Origin: RCIO01 sp040880025
GTDB taxonomy: Bacteria; Pseudomonadota; Alphaproteobacteria; Rhizobiales; Rhizobiaceae
Length of the DNA: 64,000 nucleotides
Assembly: GCA_040880025.1 (NCBI GenBank)
Contig: JBBDJD010000010.1
Span: 286,715-350,714, forward strand
Direction: 5' to 3'
Below are positions 43,823 through 52,546 of the stretch, piece by piece. Numbering within the stretch: position 1 is the first letter of the stretch; every line of letters begins with the position of its first letter. A model generated the notes under the pieces. That model worked only from the letters and a program-made list of their open reading frames with translations. It was not told where the DNA came from and made no database searches. A program made the position numbers and the translations under genes.

Positions 43823-44251
43823 CTAGCTGTTCGGCGCCAGAGGCTCCGCTTGCGCACACGCCGCGCATTTGCCGCGGATTTCGATCGTCGTCTTGTCGAC
43901 GCGAAATTTGTTGTCCGCCGCCCAGCCTTCCAGCCGCGCGAAGACGTCCGGATCGGCGAATTCCTCCACCTGCCCGCAGCGCTCGCAGATGGCGAATGCG
44001 ATCAGATCATGATCATCGTGCCGGTGCGCCCCGGCGCAGGCGACAAACGCGTTGATGCTCTCCAGCCGGTGCACGAGACCGAGACCGGTCAGCTTTTCCA
44101 GCGCCCGGTAGACCTGAAGCGGCGCGCGAAAGCCATCGTCGCGCAGGCGATCGAGGATCGTATAGGCCGAGAGCGGACCCTCGGCCCTAGAAAGCGTTTC
44201 GTGAACGAGCGCCTGATTGCGCGTGAGTTCTGATGTCTGCGTCTGGGTCAT
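43823..44251 (-). CDS. zur: zinc uptake regulator Zur (Fur family)
   Basis: A 142-aa Fur-family repressor. It has a winged helix (about 10-70: AYTILDRLRDDGFRAPLQVYRALEKLTGLGLVHRLESINAFV), metal ligands in GAHRHDDHDLIAFAICERCG, and a second cysteine pair in GKCAAC that forms the structural zinc site. With zinc bound it should repress znu genes. Its ATG overlaps the znuB stop (44248-44251), so it is autoregulated as last gene of znuCB-zur. The site at 45950-45985 is the likely target. Confidence 0.92.
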   Translation of the reverse strand: MTQTQTSELTRNQALVHETLSRAEGPLSAYTILDRLRDDGFRAPLQVYRALEKLTGLGLVHRLESINAFVACAGAHRHDDHDLIAFAICERCGQVEEFADPDVFARLEGWAADNKFRVDKTTIEIRGKCAACAQAEPLAPNS

Positions 44252-45078
44252 GAGCGTGTGTCCTGGGTCCTGTCTGCCGCGCGGCGCGACAGGAGCGCGG
44301 CGGCGGGGATCAGGCTGACGAGAAACAGAAGCAGTGCGGCGACGACGATCGATGGTCCGGATGGCGTGTCGTAGCTGAGCGAGCCGAACAGCCCGGCGAT
44401 GACGGCCGCGATGCCGGCGGCGGCCGCAATGACGGCCATCTGTTCGGGCGTTGAAGAAAATCGCCGCGCGGTGGCGGCCGGAATGATCAGCAGCGAGGTG
44501 ATCAGCAGGATGCCGACGATCTTCATGGCGATGGCGATTGTCGCGGCCATCAACAGCATGAAGGCAAGCTGAGAACGGCGCGGCGACAAGCCTTCGGCGT
44601 CGGCCAGTTCCTCGCTCACGGTGGCGGCCAGCAGTGGACGCCAAAGCCAGACCAGCGCCGCCAGCACCGCCGCGCCGCCGGCATAGACGATCGCCAGGTC
44701 CTGCTTCGACACCGCGAGAATGTCGCCGAACAGCAGGCCCATCAAATCGATACGGACCCAGCTCATCGACGCGACCATGACCAGCCCTATCGCCAGCGTG
44801 GAATGCGACAGGATGCCCAGCAGTGAATCGGATGACAGCGCGCGGCGGCGCTGCAGCAAAAGCAGCGCGACCGACACGGCCGCCGCGACGGCGAAGACGC
44901 CCACGGTGAGGTTGATGGCGAGCAGGAACGAGATCGCAACGCCGAGCAGGGCCGAATGCGCCATGGTGTCGCCGAAATAGGCCATGCGCCGCCACACGAT
45001 GAAGCAGCCCAGCGGCCCGGCCACCGCCGCGATCCCGATGCCGGCGAGCAGCGCGCGGATAAAGAAGTCATCAAGCAT
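44248..45078 (-). CDS. znuB: zinc ABC transporter permease
   Basis: A 276-aa ABC-3 family permease with about eight spans: FIVWRRMAYFGDTMAHSALLGVAI near the N-terminus, and the cytoplasmic loop EELADAEGLSPRRSQLAFMLL that meets the ATPase. It moves zinc released by ZnuA across the inner membrane. It overlaps znuC by eight bases and zur by four. Confidence 0.94.
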   Translation of the reverse strand: MLDDFFIRALLAGIGIAAVAGPLGCFIVWRRMAYFGDTMAHSALLGVAISFLLAINLTVGVFAVAAAVSVALLLLQRRRALSSDSLLGILSHSTLAIGLVMVASMSWVRIDLMGLLFGDILAVSKQDLAIVYAGGAAVLAALVWLWRPLLAATVSEELADAEGLSPRRSQLAFMLLMAATIAIAMKIVGILLITSLLIIPAATARRFSSTPEQMAVIAAAAGIAAVIAGLFGSLSYDTPSGPSIVVAALLLFLVSLIPAAALLSRRAADRTQDTRS

Positions 45079-45910
45079 GGCCGCCCCCGGCAGCGCGTGG
45101 CGCGTGGTCATGATGCTCGTCGTCGGGATGGCAATCGTCGGTGACGGTGCCGTCGGCATGGCGCACCCGGCCATCCGCCAGATGCGTGTGGTCGTGATGA
45201 TGACGATAGAGCGCGACGGCTTCGGCTGCCCGCGCGCCGAACAGATTGCGGTATTCCGGGCTGGCGGCGACGCTTTCGGGCGTGCCGGAGCAGCAGACAT
45301 GGCCGTTGAGGCAGATCACCGTGTCCGTCTGCGCCATGACCACGTGCAGATCGTGCGAAATCAGCAGCACCCCGCAGCCTGTCCGATCGCGGATAGCGCC
45401 GATCAGCTCGTACAGCGCGACCTCGCCGCCGAAATCGACATTCTGCACCGGTTCATCGAGGATCAGCAGGTCCGGCTCGTGGATGATCGCCCGCGCCAAA
45501 AGCGCGCGCTGGAACTCGCCGCCGGACAGATTGTGGATCTGCGCGTTGGCGAGATGCGCGATGCCGACGGCTTCCAGCGCGTCTCGCACACTGCCGGCGG
45601 AGCGCGGGCCGGTCAGCCGCATCAGCCGGCTGACCGTGAGCGGCAGGGAACGGTCGATGGCAAGCTTTTGCGGCACATAGCCGACAGTCAGTCCCGGCCG
45701 GCGTATGGCCTGGCCCTCGTCGGGGCGCAGCATGCCGGTCGCCATCCGCGCGCTCGTGCTCTTTCCCGATCCGTTTGGACCGATCAGCGTAACGATCTCG
45801 CCCGGCCGGATGGTCATGTCGACGCCGCGCACCAGCCAGCGTCCATCGCGATAGACGCCGGCTCCTGAGAGCGAGACGAGCGGTTCGGATTTTTGCGTCG
45901 CGTCGAGCAT
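45071..45910 (-). CDS. znuC: zinc ABC transporter ATP-binding protein
   Basis: A 279-aa ATPase with Walker A GPNGSGKST, signature LSGGEFQRALLARAI, Walker B LLILDEPVQNVDF and switch LISHDLHVVMAQ. The C-terminus carries a His/Asp-rich tail (HHHDHTHLADG, later DDEHHDHAPR) that may buffer zinc. The ATG at 45910 is chosen as the nearest start before the domain; a weaker one lies 39 bases upstream. It is first gene of znuCB-zur, divergent from znuA. Confidence 0.93.
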   Translation of the reverse strand: MLDATQKSEPLVSLSGAGVYRDGRWLVRGVDMTIRPGEIVTLIGPNGSGKSTSARMATGMLRPDEGQAIRRPGLTVGYVPQKLAIDRSLPLTVSRLMRLTGPRSAGSVRDALEAVGIAHLANAQIHNLSGGEFQRALLARAIIHEPDLLILDEPVQNVDFGGEVALYELIGAIRDRTGCGVLLISHDLHVVMAQTDTVICLNGHVCCSGTPESVAASPEYRNLFGARAAEAVALYRHHHDHTHLADGRVRHADGTVTDDCHPDDEHHDHAPRAAGGGHA

Positions 45911-45949
45911 TGGTCGGTCCGGCAAGGGTTGCGCCCTGATATGGCACAC

Positions 45950-45985
45950 GTTATAGCATTACGCAATTGGACGTAATGCTATAAC
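45950..45985. promoter_or_regulatory. Zur-box-like palindrome in divergent znuC/znuA promoter
   Basis: GTTATAGCATTACG (45950-45963) is perfectly inverted at 45972-45985 with an 8-base spacer. AT-rich GTTATA-type palindromes are typical of Zur boxes. Its position lets one regulator control both directions. Confidence 0.8.
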
Positions 45986-46022
45986 ATATGTCGCTTTGCC
46001 AATTCACTTTATGGAGGACCCG

Positions 46023-47078
46023 ATGCCGCGCATTCGCGCTCTGCTGCTAGCCGCCACCGCTCTCGCCATTGTTCCGGCTCAGGCCCAGGCGCTCGAAGGG
46101 GTCGTCGCCTCGATCAAGCCGGTGCACTCGCTGGTGGCCGGTGTCATGAAAGGCGCCGGAGAACCGCATCTGCTCGTTCGCGGAGCGGGCTCGCCCCACA
46201 CCTATTCGCTCAGGCCATCCGATGCGCGCGCGCTTGAATCGGCCGGGCTGGTTTTCTGGGTCGGGCCGCGGATGGAGGTCGCGCTGGACAGCGCCATCGA
46301 CACGCTGGGCGGGAACGCCACCGTGGTCGAACTCGGCGAGGCGCATGACCTCGTCAAGCTGCCGTTCCGCGAGGGCGGCCCGTTCGAGGGTCACGACCAT
46401 GAAGATGAGCACGGCCACGAAGCGGATTCAGCCGGCCACGATGACCACGATCATGCCGAAGACGGGCATGAGGAATCCGCTGAACATCACGACGACGAAG
46501 ACGGACACGGCCATGAGGAGGCCGCCGAGGCCGAGCATGACGATCACGGGCATGACGGTTTCGACATGCATGTCTGGCTCGACCCACGGAACGCGGCGGC
46601 GATGGTGCACGAGATCGAGGAGGCGCTGTCGGAGGCCGACCCCGACAATGCCGCGCTCTATGCCGGGAACGCGGAGGCACTGCGCGCGCGGCTGAACGAT
46701 CTGCAGACCGAACTCGCTGCCGAACTGGCGCCGGTGAAGGACAAGCCCTTCGTCGTCTTCCACGACGCCTACCAGTATTTTGAAAGCCGTTTCGGGCTGC
46801 ATGCGGCGGGTTCCATCACCGTCAGCCCCGAGGTGATGCCGGGCGCGGAGCGGCTGCGCGAAATCCAGCAAAGGGTGCGGGAACTCGGCGCCACCTGCGT
46901 CTTCGCCGAGCCGCAGTTCGAACCGCGGCTGGTCACCGTCGCGATCGAGGGAACCGGCGCCGGTTCGGGCACTCTCGACCCGCTTGGAGCGGAGCTGGCT
47001 GACGGTCCGGACCTCTATTTCGAACTGATGCGCGGCATGGCGGCGTCGCTCAGGGACTGTCTGGCCGGGGCCGGCTGA
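46023..47078 (+). CDS. znuA: zinc ABC transporter substrate-binding protein
   Basis: A 351-aa periplasmic protein with a signal peptide (about 1-22, AQAQA) and the cluster A-I metal-binding fold. VASIKPVHSLVAGVM, GAGSPHTYSLRPSDARAL (zinc His), the second ligand in MHVWLDPRNAAAM, and FHDAYQYFESRFGL are seen. Between about residues 120 and 185 is a long His/Asp/Glu-rich loop typical of ZnuA, proposed to collect zinc. The ATG at 46023 has GGAGG seven bases upstream. It is the only gene of its transcript before the terminator at 47102. Confidence 0.95.
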   Translation: MPRIRALLLAATALAIVPAQAQALEGVVASIKPVHSLVAGVMKGAGEPHLLVRGAGSPHTYSLRPSDARALESAGLVFWVGPRMEVALDSAIDTLGGNATVVELGEAHDLVKLPFREGGPFEGHDHEDEHGHEADSAGHDDHDHAEDGHEESAEHHDDEDGHGHEEAAEAEHDDHGHDGFDMHVWLDPRNAAAMVHEIEEALSEADPDNAALYAGNAEALRARLNDLQTELAAELAPVKDKPFVVFHDAYQYFESRFGLHAAGSITVSPEVMPGAERLREIQQRVRELGATCVFAEPQFEPRLVTVAIEGTGAGSGTLDPLGAELADGPDLYFELMRGMAASLRDCLAGAG

Positions 47079-47101
47079 CGAGCAGCGGACGCGGCAGCAA
47101 A

Positions 47102-47131
47102 AAACCCCGCCGGATCGCTCCGGCGGGGTTT
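47102..47131. terminator. bidirectional terminator between znuA and rpsA
   Basis: AAACCCCGCCGG and CCGGCGGGGTTT form a perfect 12-bp stem with a 6-base loop, with A-run and T-rich flanks, so it can end transcription from both converging genes. Confidence 0.85.
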
Positions 47132-47159
47132 CTTGTATGTCGAACATGCGCGGCGAGGA

Positions 47160-48866
47160 CTATTTCTCGTCCGCGTCGCCGCCCTGCTTCTTGAGCGCGG
47201 CGCCCAGAATGTCGCCGAGCGAAGCGCCGGAGTCGGTCGAGCCGAACTGGGCCACCGCTTCCTTTTCTTCGGCGATTTCCAGCGCCTTGATCGACACGGT
47301 GAGCTTGCGGCTCTTCTTGTCGAACGAGGTCACCCGCGCATCGACCTTCTGGCCGACGGAGAAACGCTCGGGCCGCTGCTCGTCGCGGTCTCGGCTGAGG
47401 TCCGAGCGCTTGATGAAGGTCTCGATGTCGTGATCGATGAGCTTCACTTCCAGCCCGCCATCCTTGACCGCCGTGACCTCGCAGGTCACCACCGCGTTCT
47501 TGCGCAGGCCGCCGGAAGCCGCAGCCTCGCCGACCGCATCCTGGCCGAGCTGCTTGATGCCCAGCGAGATGCGCTCCTTCTCGACATCGACGTCGAGAAC
47601 CTGCGCCTTGACCATGTCACCGCGGTTGAATTCCTCGATGACCTGCTCGCCCGGACGGTTCCAGTCGAGATCGGACAGGTGGACCATGCCGTCCACATCG
47701 CCGTCGAGGCCGATGAACAGGCCGAATTCGGTCTTGTTCTTGACCTCGCCTTCGACGACCGAGCCGACCGGGTTGTTGTTGGCGAAGGCTTCCCACGGAT
47801 TGTCGAGCGTCTGCTTGAGGCCAAGCGAGATGCGGCGCTTCTGCGGGTCGACTTCCAGCACCACCACATCGACTTCCTGCGTGGTGGACAGGATCTTGCC
47901 GGGATGGACGTTCTTTTTCGTCCACGACATTTCCGAAACGTGGATCAGGCCTTCGATGCCCGGCTCCAGCTCCACGAACGCGCCGTAGTCGGTGATGTTG
48001 GTCACCTTGCCCTCGACGCGCTTGCCGATCGGATACTTGTCGCCGATGCCGTCCCACGGATCCTTCTCCAGCTGCTTCATGCCGAGCGAGATGCGGTGGG
48101 TTTCCTGGTTGATGCGGATGATCTGCACCTTGACCGTCTGGCCGATGGCGAGGATTTCCGTCGGATGGTTGACGCGGCGCCACGCCATGTCGGTGACATG
48201 CAGCAGGCCGTCGATGCCGCCGAGGTCGACGAACGCACCGTAGTCGGTGATGTTCTTGACCACGCCTTCGACCACCTGGCCTTCCTCGAGGTTCTGCACG
48301 ATCTCCGAGCGCTGCTCGGCGCGGCTCTCTTCCAGCACGGTGCGGCGCGACACCACGATGTTGCCGCGGCGGCGATCCATCTTCAGGATCTCGAAGGGCT
48401 GCGGATTGTGCATCAGCGGGGTGACGTCGCGGATCGGCCGGATGTCGACCTGGCTGCGCGGCAGAAACGCAACGGCGCCGTCCAGATCGACGGTGAAGCC
48501 GCCCTTGACCTGGTTGAAGATGACGCCTTCGACGCGCTCGCCATTGTTGAATTTCACTTCGAGCTTGACCCAGCTCTCCTCGCGGCGAGCCTTCTCGCGC
48601 GACAGAACCGCTTCACCGAGCGCGTTCTCGATGCGCTCGACATAGATCTCGACCGTGTCGCCCGCCTTGAGCTCCTTGGCGCTGGCGCCGAATTCCTTGA
48701 GCGCGACGCGGCCTTCGACCTTCAGGCCGACATCGATGATGGCCATGTCTTTTTCGATGGCCGTGATCAGGCCCTTTACGACGGAGCCTTCAGCGGAATG
48801 TTCTTCCGAAAACGACTCGTCGAGCAGCGACGCGAAGTCGTCGCGGGTTGGGTTGGATTGTGACAT
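47160..48866 (-). CDS. rpsA: 30S ribosomal protein S1
   Basis: A 568-aa protein with six S1/OB-fold repeats. Repeats are visible from residue 28 (GSVVKGLITAIEKDMAIIDVGLKVEGRV), with characteristic VEGVVKNITDYGAFVDLGGIDGLLHVTDMAW and VEGKVTNITDYGAFVELEPGIEGLIHVSEMSW in the middle. It binds mRNA at the 30S subunit and aids initiation. It lies 188 bases downstream of cmk on the same strand, the common proteobacterial order, and ends at a strong terminator. Confidence 0.97.
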   Translation of the reverse strand: MSQSNPTRDDFASLLDESFSEEHSAEGSVVKGLITAIEKDMAIIDVGLKVEGRVALKEFGASAKELKAGDTVEIYVERIENALGEAVLSREKARREESWVKLEVKFNNGERVEGVIFNQVKGGFTVDLDGAVAFLPRSQVDIRPIRDVTPLMHNPQPFEILKMDRRRGNIVVSRRTVLEESRAEQRSEIVQNLEEGQVVEGVVKNITDYGAFVDLGGIDGLLHVTDMAWRRVNHPTEILAIGQTVKVQIIRINQETHRISLGMKQLEKDPWDGIGDKYPIGKRVEGKVTNITDYGAFVELEPGIEGLIHVSEMSWTKKNVHPGKILSTTQEVDVVVLEVDPQKRRISLGLKQTLDNPWEAFANNNPVGSVVEGEVKNKTEFGLFIGLDGDVDGMVHLSDLDWNRPGEQVIEEFNRGDMVKAQVLDVDVEKERISLGIKQLGQDAVGEAAASGGLRKNAVVTCEVTAVKDGGLEVKLIDHDIETFIKRSDLSRDRDEQRPERFSVGQKVDARVTSFDKKSRKLTVSIKALEIAEEKEAVAQFGSTDSGASLGDILGAALKKQGGDADEK

Positions 48867-49054
48867 TTATACTCCTGGAAAGCCCGCTGTCGCGGGCATG
48901 GCGCCGATGGGTTAGCGTTGCGTTTGTCTGCTTCGGCAATCCGGGCTTCCACTGGGAGGCCATGCCCGCCCTGGGGCGGTTTCGGCGCGTCGGACTGTCT
49001 TGCAGACGGTTCTTGCCGAGGCGGCAATCAGGCAAACAATGCCGGATGACCGTT

Positions 49055-49699
49055 TCAGCCTGCGTCGCGCGCTGCCAGGACCTGATCGACAAGGCCGCAA
49101 GCGGCGCGAAACGCGGCTTCTATATCCATTTGGGTCGTATCAAGCAAGTGCGCGTCGGCGGCGGGCCGTAGCGGCGAGTCCGCGCGGCCCATGTCGCGCG
49201 CGTCGCGGCGCTCGATATCTGTGAGGATGGCGGCAACGTCCGCCGCGCCGCCATTGGCGACGATCTCGGCATGCCGGCGGCGCGCCCGCTCCTGCGGCGA
49301 GGCGGTGACATAGAGCTTGAGATCGGCGTCGGGGCACACCACGGTGCCGATGTCGCGCCCGTCGAGCACGGCGCCGGGCGGCTGGGCCGCGAACTGCCTC
49401 TGCTTGTCGCGCAATGCGGCACGCACCTTCGACATGACGGCAACCTTCGAAGCGGCCTCGCCGATCCCGTGTTCGGACAACACCGCGCGGTCGAGCGCGC
49501 CGAGATCGATCTGGCGCGCCGCGGTTTCGGCCGCCGATTCATTGTCGAGCGGCAGGCCGTGGGCCAGCATGCGGTGCGCCACGGCGCGGTAGGTCAGCCC
49601 GGTGTCGAGATGGTTGAGACCGTATTTTTCCGCCAGCCGCCGGCCAAGGGTTCCCTTGCCGGACGCGGCCGGTCCGTCGATGGCGATGACGAGGCTCAT
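49055..49699 (-). CDS. cmk: cytidylate kinase
   Basis: A 214-aa nucleoside-monophosphate kinase that phosphorylates CMP and dCMP. P-loop IAIDGPAASGKGTLGRRLA is at the N-terminus, then LDTGLTYRAVA, VLDGRDIGTVVCPDADLKLYVTAS, and RRDARDMGRADSPLRPA near the C-terminus. The ATG at 49699 puts the P-loop at residue 9, as in the family. It is followed by rpsA. Confidence 0.96.
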   Translation of the reverse strand: MSLVIAIDGPAASGKGTLGRRLAEKYGLNHLDTGLTYRAVAHRMLAHGLPLDNESAAETAARQIDLGALDRAVLSEHGIGEAASKVAVMSKVRAALRDKQRQFAAQPPGAVLDGRDIGTVVCPDADLKLYVTASPQERARRRHAEIVANGGAADVAAILTDIERRDARDMGRADSPLRPAADAHLLDTTQMDIEAAFRAACGLVDQVLAARDAG

Positions 49700-49774
49700 G
49701 GGGTGTCCCGGTTGGTCGGGCAGGCAAGTGCCACGGGGCGGCTCTCTTGGCAACCGGGGGTGGTCTCTTCTCGC

Positions 49775-49878
49775 TCACGGCTATTCGTCGCTGCGCGACG
49801 GCCTCCGCGGGGGCGGGCCATAAGGCCCGACGCCCGGTCGGGCTTGCGGACTTCGTCCGTGAGGCACCGCGGCAATTC
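49775..49878. repeat. dispersed intergenic repeat, copy A
   Basis: About 104 bases that align by eye with 58242-58350. Both copies start TCACGGCT, have TTC and TCGC soon after, CGGTCG(G/C)GCTT(G/A)CGGAC in the middle, then GTCCGTG and end CGGCA(A/G)TTC. Several internal arms are self-complementary. Confidence 0.6.
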
Positions 49879-50011
49879 ACAGTCGTCATCCTCGGGCGTT
49901 CGCTCACTCGCAAAGCCAAATCATTGGCTTTGCGTCCGCTGCGCGGACCGCTTCTCACCCCGAGGATCCATGCCTGACCGCCGATGCGGATTGCCTCTCT
50001 CTCGATGCCTT

Positions 50012-50746
50012 TTACGACGTGTTCGGAGGAGAGAGCACGTCGAGCGCCAGCGCGTGGCACTCCTTCAATATGTCGTCCACCGCGTGGATGGAGCGCTTCC
50101 GCCTGCCGGGCGGGCGGCCCATGCGCAGCGGCGAGACACGGCCGGGGCCGGGTTTGAGCTTGTTCCGCGCTTTCCAGCGCGCGAGGCGGCGGGCTTGCGC
50201 GGGCAAGTTCTCGAGAGCCCGCCGCGATGAAAGCAGCCGGCGGTGAATGCCCGTGGCGTTGATGGGATCGTCGAACGACAGAACCGGCTTTTCGGGAAGC
50301 GGCGCGGGCTCCGAATACCCCACCACGCAGATACGCGGAAAGAACTTCGAGGCCCGCCTGGGCGGATCGAAGGAGAATTTCCTCAATGGGTCGAGCAGGG
50401 GGAAGGCGGGGATGCCAAGGGTGGCTGGAGCGTCGGCGGCCTCGTTGCGCTTGCGGCAGAAGTCCGGCTGGAATGCTCCGCCGCCGGGCCGCACCGTGAC
50501 GGCGACATCACGCGCGGCAATGACGACGAGGCGGCGGATGGCGGCCTCAGTGGCGCGCAGGATGCGCAGCACATGAGCGTGGAGATGGCGGGGCAAAATG
50601 AGGCGGCAGTCGGCAGCCAGCGCTGAACCCGACTGCCGACTGCCGATCTCCGACTGCCCGTCCTCCAGCCCGACCAGCGAAAGCAGCGCCGCGAGAACGC
50701 GCATGAGCGCCTCTCGGTTGCGTCTGATTGCCAGGTTCCAGTCCAT
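50012..50746 (-). CDS. conserved hypothetical protein (rhizobial)
   Basis: A 244-aa basic protein. MDWNLAIRRNREALMRVLAALLSLVGL at the N-terminus, LPRHLHAHVLRILRATEAAIRRLVVIAARDVAVTVRP, FPLLDPLRKFSFDP and the late RRLARWKARNKLKPGPGRVSPLRMGRPPG segment recall an uncharacterised protein I have seen in many rhizobial genomes. No enzyme motif is evident. One hydrophobic segment near the N-terminus may anchor it. GAGGCGG precedes the ATG at 50746. Function unknown. Confidence 0.75.
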   Translation of the reverse strand: MDWNLAIRRNREALMRVLAALLSLVGLEDGQSEIGSRQSGSALAADCRLILPRHLHAHVLRILRATEAAIRRLVVIAARDVAVTVRPGGGAFQPDFCRKRNEAADAPATLGIPAFPLLDPLRKFSFDPPRRASKFFPRICVVGYSEPAPLPEKPVLSFDDPINATGIHRRLLSSRRALENLPAQARRLARWKARNKLKPGPGRVSPLRMGRPPGRRKRSIHAVDDILKECHALALDVLSPPNTS

Positions 50747-50889
50747 TTCCGCCTCGCGTTGATCTGCGGGGCATTGTGGGGAAGGTTTGGGCGGCGTGGA
50801 TAGAAAAGAGGGTAGTGGGTGGTGATTAGTCAGTCGGGACAAGGGGTTGGCGGAGATCGCGTGGCTGATTTATCCACGCGGGCGCACCG

Positions 50890-50951
50890 CCTCCGCCGTC
50901 ATCCCGGAAGCCGGAGCGCAAGCGGAGGCTGTCCGGGATCCATTCCGTGAC
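50890..50951. repeat. short palindromic intergenic element
   Basis: ATCCCGGA (50901-50908) is inverted at 50932-50939 and encloses a smaller imperfect stem. The wording (CGTCATCCCGGA ... TCCGGGATCCATTCCGTGAC) is typical of dispersed alphaproteobacterial intergenic palindromes. Only one copy is seen here. Confidence 0.45.
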
Positions 50952-50980
50952 ATCTCCTGTTTGGCTAAGCTGCCGCCGCG

Positions 50981-51121
50981 ATGTTCGGCTATGTCTACAT
51001 CCTCGCCTCCAAAAAGGACGGCACGCTCTACACCGGCGTCACCGCCGCCACCCTCACCGCGATCCAGATGAGGCCCACCTCCAAAGGACTTCAGCTCTTG
51101 TCCGGGTCCGGACCGCCGTAG
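50981..51121 (+). pseudogene. GIY-YIG nuclease, 5' remnant
   Basis: The frame begins MFGYVYILASKKDGTLYTGV, the start of a small GIY-YIG endonuclease of the UvrC-like family, then loses similarity after about 26 codons and stops at 51119. Full-length members are about 90-100 aa, so the catalytic Arg and Glu are missing. The break point coincides with the left edge of the toxin-antitoxin patch, suggesting that the insertion cut the gene. Confidence 0.8.
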
Positions 51122-51143
51122 TTGGAGGATTTATCTCAGTTGG

Positions 51144-51332
51144 TCATCGTTGCGGTAACAGACAGCGAAGTTCAGCAGTAGACCTTTCGCTCTTGGGCGC
51201 CTTTTCCATCACAGCGCGTATACAAGTCTCATGAGGGGAGTATCTTAGGTTTAGCCAAGTGGAAATGAGAATGGCGGCCGATACTAGGAGCGCCGCTTTA
51301 ACGATGTCGCTCATTTGGATTTTTCTTGTCAT
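51144..51332 (-). CDS. 62-aa single-span membrane protein
   Basis: A hydrophobic span (IVKAALLVSAAILISTWL) is followed by an extracytoplasmic-type tail LRYSPHETCIRAVMEK and a second Cys (AELRCLLPQR). Small proteins with this YSPxxTCxRA pattern are common and uncharacterised in proteobacteria. It overlaps the preceding 53-aa gene by 35 bases (17 if the internal ATG is used), making it the fourth gene of the toxin-antitoxin patch. Confidence 0.65.
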   Translation of the reverse strand: MTRKIQMSDIVKAALLVSAAILISTWLNLRYSPHETCIRAVMEKAPKSERSTAELRCLLPQR

Positions 51333-51459
51333 CTCTCGACGGCGGCGCTTTCGCGACCTTTCCTAGAGCGCGATCGAACTGCTTTTCGTCGTCGTCGGTT
51401 TCAATCTCCCGCGCGGCTTCGCGGAACTTATTGAATTGCTTCTTGCCATCCGACATCAT
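51298..51459 (-). CDS. 53-aa charged hypothetical protein
   Basis: A small, highly charged, soluble protein (MMSDGKKQFNKFREAAREIE, then DDDEKQFDRALGKVAKA). Similar acidic/basic helical proteins are widespread, with no function known to me. Its ATG overlaps the toxin-like gene's stop (ATGA at 51456-51459), so it is translated with the toxin. Confidence 0.7.
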   Translation of the reverse strand: MMSDGKKQFNKFREAAREIETDDDEKQFDRALGKVAKAPPSRDDKKNPNERHR

Positions 51460-51854
51460 GGGATCGGAACCTCGTAAAATTGTCCATTCTTCGCCAGCCT
51501 GTAGATGAATGGGCCTGGCACTGTTTCGGCCAATTCCATCATTTTCGCGTGGCGACGAATGAAGTGACATAGCGTTACCCACCGCGTTTGGTCTGCGCAG
51601 GGGAGATAGAAGCAGCGAATGTTATGCTGCTTCACTGCCGCCGCTTCCACTTCAATCGAATGCCATTTTCGGTCTTGTCCGATCACTACCCAATTTCGCT
51701 TGCCAATCTCCGATAACCAATAATCGTCTTCGTCGTCCGACTTGAAGTTTTCCGCATGGTGCCAACGAATGTTGACCGGCGGCTTCATGCGAGCAAGCAC
51801 CTCCGGCAAACGCCGACCAATCTGGCAATCAAAGAAGAATGTCAATTTGCCCAC
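51456..51854 (-). CDS. VapC45-like PIN-fold toxin
   Basis: A 132-aa protein. FFFDCQIGRRLPEVL has the first PIN-like Asp, DDYWLSEIGKRNWVVIGQDRKW a central acidic region, and TRWVTLCHFIRRHAKMMELAET the helical end. This matches the VapC45 PIN-like family (M. tuberculosis Rv2019 type) as I know it, a presumed RNase toxin. It starts at a GTG inside the antitoxin gene (13-base overlap), the usual tight coupling of such pairs. Confidence 0.75.
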   Translation of the reverse strand: MGKLTFFFDCQIGRRLPEVLARMKPPVNIRWHHAENFKSDDEDDYWLSEIGKRNWVVIGQDRKWHSIEVEAAAVKQHNIRCFYLPCADQTRWVTLCHFIRRHAKMMELAETVPGPFIYRLAKNGQFYEVPIP

Positions 51855-52546
51855 TGCGCCGGGCGATCAAGATCTATTTCGACGTTCTCGAACCGAAGAG
51901 CCGACATCACAAGCTTGCCGTCAATATCGAAATCGTCGGCTATGTCGCGGACACTCTCCCCGCTATTCCATCGGTCACGTAAGACGCCAGTAGGCACGCC
52001 GCCAACTTGAGGTGATCCAAATGCGACCCGGGGATCAATTATAACTGGCTCATTCACACCTGCGACCTGCCACCGCATAACGCATGCGCCGTCCTCCGGA
52101 GAGTATTCAAACTCGCGCAGCAATTGCTGCAGGATTTCCTTCCACGCGTATTGGCCAGCCTCACTGACGACAATCAGCTTGTCCTTGGTCCCGGAGTCCA
52201 CTTCGTCTGCTCCAAGAAGCAGCTGCTTACCATCCGTCTTAAAGCGATATTCAGCGAACGGATTCTGAGAACCCATCTTACTAGCGAGGAAATTGCGGGC
52301 ATTCCGAATCGATTTCAGAGGAACGCCCGCCTTCCGCATGGCCGCCACTACGCCGACCTCTATCAATTGAAGATAGTTTAACCGGTCCCCCGGATCGCGC
52401 GGGGCGACGACGCCACCACGCGCCTTGAGCCTCTGCCAACTGCCTACCGTCTGCGGAGATGTTCCCGCATAGCGAGCAGCGTCCTTCACCCTATAGGTGG
52501 GGACAGCCAGCCGACTCTTCCAGAACTCTGGATATTGAATCGTCAT
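51842..52546 (-). CDS. VapB45-like antitoxin (HTH plus DUF433)
   Basis: A 234-aa protein. The N-terminus is a MerR/HTH-like DNA-binding region (VPTYRVKDAARYAGTSPQTVGSWQRLKARGG; LNYLQLIEVGVVAAMRKAGVPLKSI). The C-terminus is a DUF433-like helix-turn-helix (IDPRVAFGSPQVGGVPTGVLRDRWNSGESVRDIADDFDID). This is the architecture of VapB45 (Rv2018 type). AAGGA six bases upstream supports the ATG. It is first in a four-gene run and should neutralise the PIN protein and repress the operon. Confidence 0.8.
   Translation of the reverse strand: MTIQYPEFWKSRLAVPTYRVKDAARYAGTSPQTVGSWQRLKARGGVVAPRDPGDRLNYLQLIEVGVVAAMRKAGVPLKSIRNARNFLASKMGSQNPFAEYRFKTDGKQLLLGADEVDSGTKDKLIVVSEAGQYAWKEILQQLLREFEYSPEDGACVMRWQVAGVNEPVIIDPRVAFGSPQVGGVPTGVLRDRWNSGESVRDIADDFDIDGKLVMSALRFENVEIDLDRPAQWAN

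Noticed and set aside
47133..48863. 576-codon open frame antisense to rpsA
   Set aside because: It mirrors the S1 repeats on the other strand and has no independent features.
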